A DNA stretch of 64,000 nucleotides from an uncultured Eubacteriales bacterium (GTDB taxonomy: Bacteria; Bacillota; Clostridia; Oscillospirales; Oscillospiraceae). A model generated the notes under the pieces. It made no database searches, was not told the DNA's origin, and saw only the letters and a list, made by a program, of their open reading frames with translations. The DNA lies in contig URDG01000004.1 in NCBI GenBank assembly GCA_900546515.1, positions 31,538 through 95,537 of the forward strand. Reading direction: 5' to 3'. Position numbers and translations under genes: made by a program. This document shows positions 61,159 to 64,000 of the stretch, piece by piece; position 1 is the stretch's first letter; every line of letters begins with the position of its first letter.

Positions 61159-63009
61159 ATGACTGATTATAGCAAAATTACAGCCCTTTACTCCCGCCTT
61201 TCCGTGGGCGACGAGGACAGGGACGGCGGCGAGAGCAACAGCATACAGAACCAAAAAATATTTTTGGAGAACTATGCCAGAGGGCAGCACCTAACCAATA
61301 TCCGGCACTACATCGACGATGACGAAAGCGGCAGGTTTTTTGACCGTTCCGCCTACTCCCGCATGATGGACGATGTGGAAAACGGGAAAATCGGTGTCTG
61401 CATTATGAAAGACCTTACCCGCTGGGGGCGCGACTATCTCCAAGTCGGCAACGCGATGGAGATATTCAGACGGAACAATGTGCGCTTTATCGCGGTCAAC
61501 AACGGCATTGACAGCGAGAAGCCCGACACATTGGAGTTTGCGCCCTTTATCAATATCATGTCGGAGTGGTACGCAAAGGACATCAGCAAGAAAGTGAAAA
61601 CGGGCATTAAGACCAAAGGCATGAGTGGAAAGCCGATTGTCACCGAAGCCCCTTACGGCTATGTCAAAGACCCGGACAACAAGGATTTTTGGATAATCGA
61701 CGAGGAAGCCGCCGAGGTTGTCCGTTTGATTTTCCGTCTGTTTATCGGTGGGAAGAACCGCAATCAAATCGCCGTATATCTGACACAGGAGCAAATCCCA
61801 ACCCCCACTTTCTACATGAAAGACCGAGGGCGGGGAACCTGTAAAAATAAGACGCTCAACGAGGATAACCGCTGCAAGTGGAACAAAGCCACCTTGACCA
61901 ATATCCTCACACGGCAGGAGTATTGCGGCGATGTAGTCAACTTCAAGACTACAAAGCATTTCCGGGATAAACATAACCACTATGTAGACCGGAGCCAGTG
62001 GCACATCACAGAAAATGTGCATGAGCCGATTATCAGCCGCAGCGATTTTGAAACCGTACAGCGGATTTTGGAAAACGCACCCGTCAGACGCCCCAACGGG
62101 GACGGGGAAATCCACCCTCTGTCCGGCTTGCTTTTCTGTAAGGACTGCGGCGCAAAAATGCACATTCGTATAGATTACCGGAACGGCGGCAAGCGGCACG
62201 TTGCTTTTTGCAGCGAGTACCACAAGGGAAAAGCCAAGAACCCCAAATGCCATTCCCCGCACATCATGGACGCGGACTTGCTCATGCAGACCATCGCGGA
62301 AGTGCTGAAGAAAATCGAGGACTATTCTATCAGCAACCGGGCGGAGTTTGAAGCCTTAGTGAAAAAGAACCTTGCCATGCAGCAGACCGACCAGACCAAG
62401 AAACAGCAGAAGCGTATTCCGCAAATCACGACGCGCCTTGAACAGATTGACAAGGTGCTGAATAAGCTCTATGAGGACAACGCCCTCGGCACGATCCCGC
62501 AAGACCGCTATGAGCAGATGTCGCAGAAGTATTCGGAAGAATACTACGCGCTGAAAGCGGAGCTTGCCACGCTCCAAGAGCAGCTATCCGCTTATGAGAA
62601 CGCGGGAGGACGGGCGCAGAAGTTTTTGAAGCTGACGGAACGCCATGCCGCCTTTACCGACCTGACCCCCGCCATTCTCAACGAGTTTATCAGCCGGATT
62701 GAAGTGCATGAGCGCGACCAGAAAAGGGCGAGATACGCAATCCAGCACATCAGCATATATTTCAATTATATCGGCAAGTTTGAGAATGAAGTGACACAGC
62801 TTGCAGAGCCGACCGAGCAGGAAATCCGGCAAATGCGGGAGGAAATCGAAGAAGCCAAAAAGGAAAAGAGCCGCGCCTACCACCGGCAGTATTCAAGGGA
62901 GTACCGGGCGCGAAACCTTGAAAAGCAGCGGGAGTATGACCGCATGAAAGCGCGGGAATACCGGGCAAGGAGAAAGGCGCAGGCAGCCGCCGCACAGCCC
63001 ACACAGTAA
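61159..63009 (+). CDS. Large serine recombinase (TnpX-like, DUF4368)
   Basis: A 616-aa site-specific recombinase. The catalytic domain begins MTDYSKITALYSRLSVGDED, with the nucleophile Ser in YSRLS, followed by SNSIQNQKIFLENYARGQ and GVCIMKDLTRWGRDY. A recombinase domain follows (about 165-290: GYVKDPDNK). The zinc ribbon is LLFCKDCGAKM ... KCHSPHI. A coiled coil (about 400-490) and an Arg-rich tail complete it. The ATG at 61159 is 8 bases after CAGGAGG; an ATG two codons earlier is too close. Confidence 0.95.
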   Translation: MTDYSKITALYSRLSVGDEDRDGGESNSIQNQKIFLENYARGQHLTNIRHYIDDDESGRFFDRSAYSRMMDDVENGKIGVCIMKDLTRWGRDYLQVGNAMEIFRRNNVRFIAVNNGIDSEKPDTLEFAPFINIMSEWYAKDISKKVKTGIKTKGMSGKPIVTEAPYGYVKDPDNKDFWIIDEEAAEVVRLIFRLFIGGKNRNQIAVYLTQEQIPTPTFYMKDRGRGTCKNKTLNEDNRCKWNKATLTNILTRQEYCGDVVNFKTTKHFRDKHNHYVDRSQWHITENVHEPIISRSDFETVQRILENAPVRRPNGDGEIHPLSGLLFCKDCGAKMHIRIDYRNGGKRHVAFCSEYHKGKAKNPKCHSPHIMDADLLMQTIAEVLKKIEDYSISNRAEFEALVKKNLAMQQTDQTKKQQKRIPQITTRLEQIDKVLNKLYEDNALGTIPQDRYEQMSQKYSEEYYALKAELATLQEQLSAYENAGGRAQKFLKLTERHAAFTDLTPAILNEFISRIEVHERDQKRARYAIQHISIYFNYIGKFENEVTQLAEPTEQEIRQMREEIEEAKKEKSRAYHRQYSREYRARNLEKQREYDRMKAREYRARRKAQAAAAQPTQ

Positions 63010-63088
63010 AACAGAATAACCGTCAACCAAGAGGGATTTTCCGAACTACGGGAAATCCCTCTTTTGCGCCCAAAGAAAGGAGCCGCCT

Positions 63089-63280
63089 ATGGCAGAACAG
63101 ACCCCCGACAGTATCATCACGACCCAGAGGAACGGGCAGACCATTGTTGCGGAGTTATTTTTCAATCACAGCAGCACAGAAACATTCCGCGACAAGCTGC
63201 TCAAACTGGTGCTTGCCGACAGCTCGCGTTTATCCGCGTCTGACGGTCAAGAGCCGGAAAAAACAGAAATCTTGCGATAA
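63089..63280 (+). CDS. TnpW-family transposon protein
   Basis: A 63-aa protein: IITTQRNGQTIVAELFFNHS followed by STETFRDKLLKLVLAD matches the TnpW family (short strands, then TxxDKLxxL helix). It follows the serine recombinase by 79 bases with AAGGAG upstream, the family's usual position. Confidence 0.7.
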   Translation: MAEQTPDSIITTQRNGQTIVAELFFNHSSTETFRDKLLKLVLADSSRLSASDGQEPEKTEILR

Positions 63281-63413
63281 CAGCCGCCCCGACGAACCAT
63301 TCCCTGTCCGGGCGGTTTCTATTTGAAAATCCTCATTTTCCCCAAGTCAAGAGCCGGGAAAAACACCCGAAAAATGCCCCTATTGCGTAACAGGGGCGCA
63401 GAAAGGAGAGTTT

Positions 63414-63714
63414 ATGAGAACAGGGCTTACGAAGCAGGAAAAGACCACCGATATTTGGTTTGACGAGAAAGACCCGCTAATCCATATCCGTACCCACAAC
63501 ACCGACTTGAAGAAGCGGCTGCTTGCTTACAGCCGCAAATACCCTGGCCGTCTGCAAGCTGACGGGCTATGACCCGGACACGGGCTGCATGGAGTTTGAC
63601 ATTGCAAAGGGGCGGTTCTCCTTTCGGCTGACCGCACCGTATTCGGATGAGCGCCGTCACGCAGCAAGCGAACTTGCCAAAGGAAATACAAATCGGTTGA
63701 GAAATGCAAAATGA
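63414..63714 (+). pseudogene. Element-encoded hypothetical protein with frameshift
   Basis: From the ATG at 63414 (GGAGAG upstream) the frame reads MRTGLTKQEKTTDIWFDEKD, LIHIRTHNTDLKKRLLAYSR and KYP, then goes out of frame near 63543 and stops. A neighbouring frame continues LAVCKLTGYDPDTGCMEFDI and RFSFRLTAPYSDERRHAASE to 63714. Together they make an about 100-aa protein of a kind common beside TnpW in these elements. A one-base change in TACCCTGG, or a sequencing error, explains it. Confidence 0.75.
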
Positions 63715-63727
63715 GCTTTAACCATGC

Positions 63728-63808
63728 GGGGAAAAATCAGGTACATAACCTTTCCCCATCATATTGAATTCAAACGAGAGGTGTGTTATAATGGGGAAAA
63801 ATCAGGTA
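63728..63808 (+). promoter_or_regulatory. Promoter flanked by 16-base direct repeats, before the RHH gene
   Basis: TTGAAT (63764-63769), 17 bases, and TATAAT (63787-63792) form a strong promoter. GGGGAAAAATCAGGTA occurs twice, at 63729-63744 and 63794-63809 (plus or minus one), the first also forming an inverted pair with ACCTTTCCCC. These are likely operators for the ribbon-helix-helix protein. Confidence 0.7.
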
Positions 63809-63838
63809 TTGTTCTTGTCCCAGATGGAGGAAAGCAAA

Positions 63839-64000
63839 ATGGCAAAGCAGGTTCACATCCGCGTAGATGATGATATTTATAAGGAACTCAGCGACTATTC
63901 TGTAGTAAGTGGGCAGTCCATGCAGGACTGCCTGTCTGTAGCAATTAGGCAAATGCTCGTCAAGGCAAAGGAAGAACCTTCTCAGGATTGTAATGGGTAC
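63839..64000 (+). CDS. Ribbon-helix-helix protein, cut by window edge
   Basis: The first 54 codons of a gene that runs off the right edge. KQVHIRVDDDIYKELSDYSV, then SGQSMQDCLSVAIRQML, is a CopG/RHH DNA-binding fold (one strand, two helices). GGAGG lies 8 bases upstream. It probably autoregulates through the direct repeats in front; it could be an antitoxin or element regulator. Confidence 0.75.
   Translation, partial: MAKQVHIRVDDDIYKELSDYSVVSGQSMQDCLSVAIRQMLVKAKEEPSQDCNGY

Larger units (their letters stand above)
61106..64000 (+). mobile_element. Serine-recombinase element inserted in virD4, right end beyond window
   Basis: The element begins where the VirD4 frame is cut (about 61106) and carries a complete large serine recombinase, a TnpW-family gene, a broken element gene and an RHH regulator. 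The right end and the rest of virD4 are not in the window. The exact left terminus cannot be fixed without the other end. Confidence 0.7.

Noticed and set aside
63414..63714. Programmed frameshift in the element gene
   Set aside because: No slippery heptamer with downstream structure is evident at the shift point; an indel or base-calling error is more likely.

Overview
The window looks like chromosome of a GC-rich anaerobic Firmicute, most likely a gut Oscillospiraceae/Clostridia member. This rests on the set of core genes (ylmH, DUF1385/prmC, recA-recX-rimO-pgsA-cysS, rlmB, prmA, pepT), AGGAGG-type ribosome sites, sigma-A promoters, S-layer homology domains and Tn1549-like conjugative genes. 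The species cannot be read from the sequence.

Layout. 1-3.6 kb (minus): a cut-off phosphotransferase, ylmH, and a translational GTPase fused to a Rae1/YacP-like NYN nuclease. 3.7-12.5 kb (plus): a two-component pair, DUF1385, prmC, recA, recX, rimO, pgsA and cysS, closed by a strong terminator. 12.5-22 kb: a deletion scar joining a response regulator to the tail of an ABC permease, a polytopic membrane protein, an SLH protein, PAP2, a PocR/AraC regulator, a zinc-ribbon/TPR-like membrane protein, and a second scar joining opposed AraC and ABC exporter fragments. 22-26.4 kb: a rhomboid-like protein without the catalytic motif, rlmB, and a large P-type-ATPase-like protein lacking the catalytic motifs.

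26.5-33.2 kb (minus) is a coherent catabolic operon: LacI regulator, TIM-barrel isomerase, tripartite tricarboxylate transporter TctCBA and a cytosolic sulfatase. Together they suggest import and intracellular desulfation of an organic sulfate. 33.5-38.1 kb: a divergent EF-G-like GTPase, an SGNH-like protein, a zinc-ribbon protein, and prmA behind a structured, terminator-like leader.

38.3-43.6 kb is a gene graveyard: an ABC-2 permease with an in-frame stop, an ATPase tail fused to an unrelated signal peptide, a frameshifted GldG-like gene and a toxin C-terminus. Intact small genes lie among them (kinase-like, isochorismatase, KTR, DUF3021, LytTR). 43.7-49.4 kb returns to backbone: pepT, an FlK-like thioesterase, a Myb-like protein, and a KaiC-like/PEP-synthase fusion.

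49.6-64 kb is mobile DNA. An AT-richer leftward cargo operon (XRE regulator, coiled-coil helicase N-terminal half, 396-aa unknown, 1059-aa WG-repeat protein) sits beside a TnpW-like gene and a serine recombinase gene that breaks off after about 50 codons. A Tn1549-like conjugative module follows (RepA-like, ParB, DUF3846, PcfB, VirD4). Its parB carries a nonsense codon, and its virD4 has a frameshift and is cut by a second serine-recombinase element that runs off the end of the window. The most notable points are the GTPase-nuclease fusion, two inactive-looking pseudoenzymes, the EF-G-like protein with an Asn in the base-specificity motif, the prmA leader, the organosulfate operon, the cargo operon, and repeated deletion fusions.
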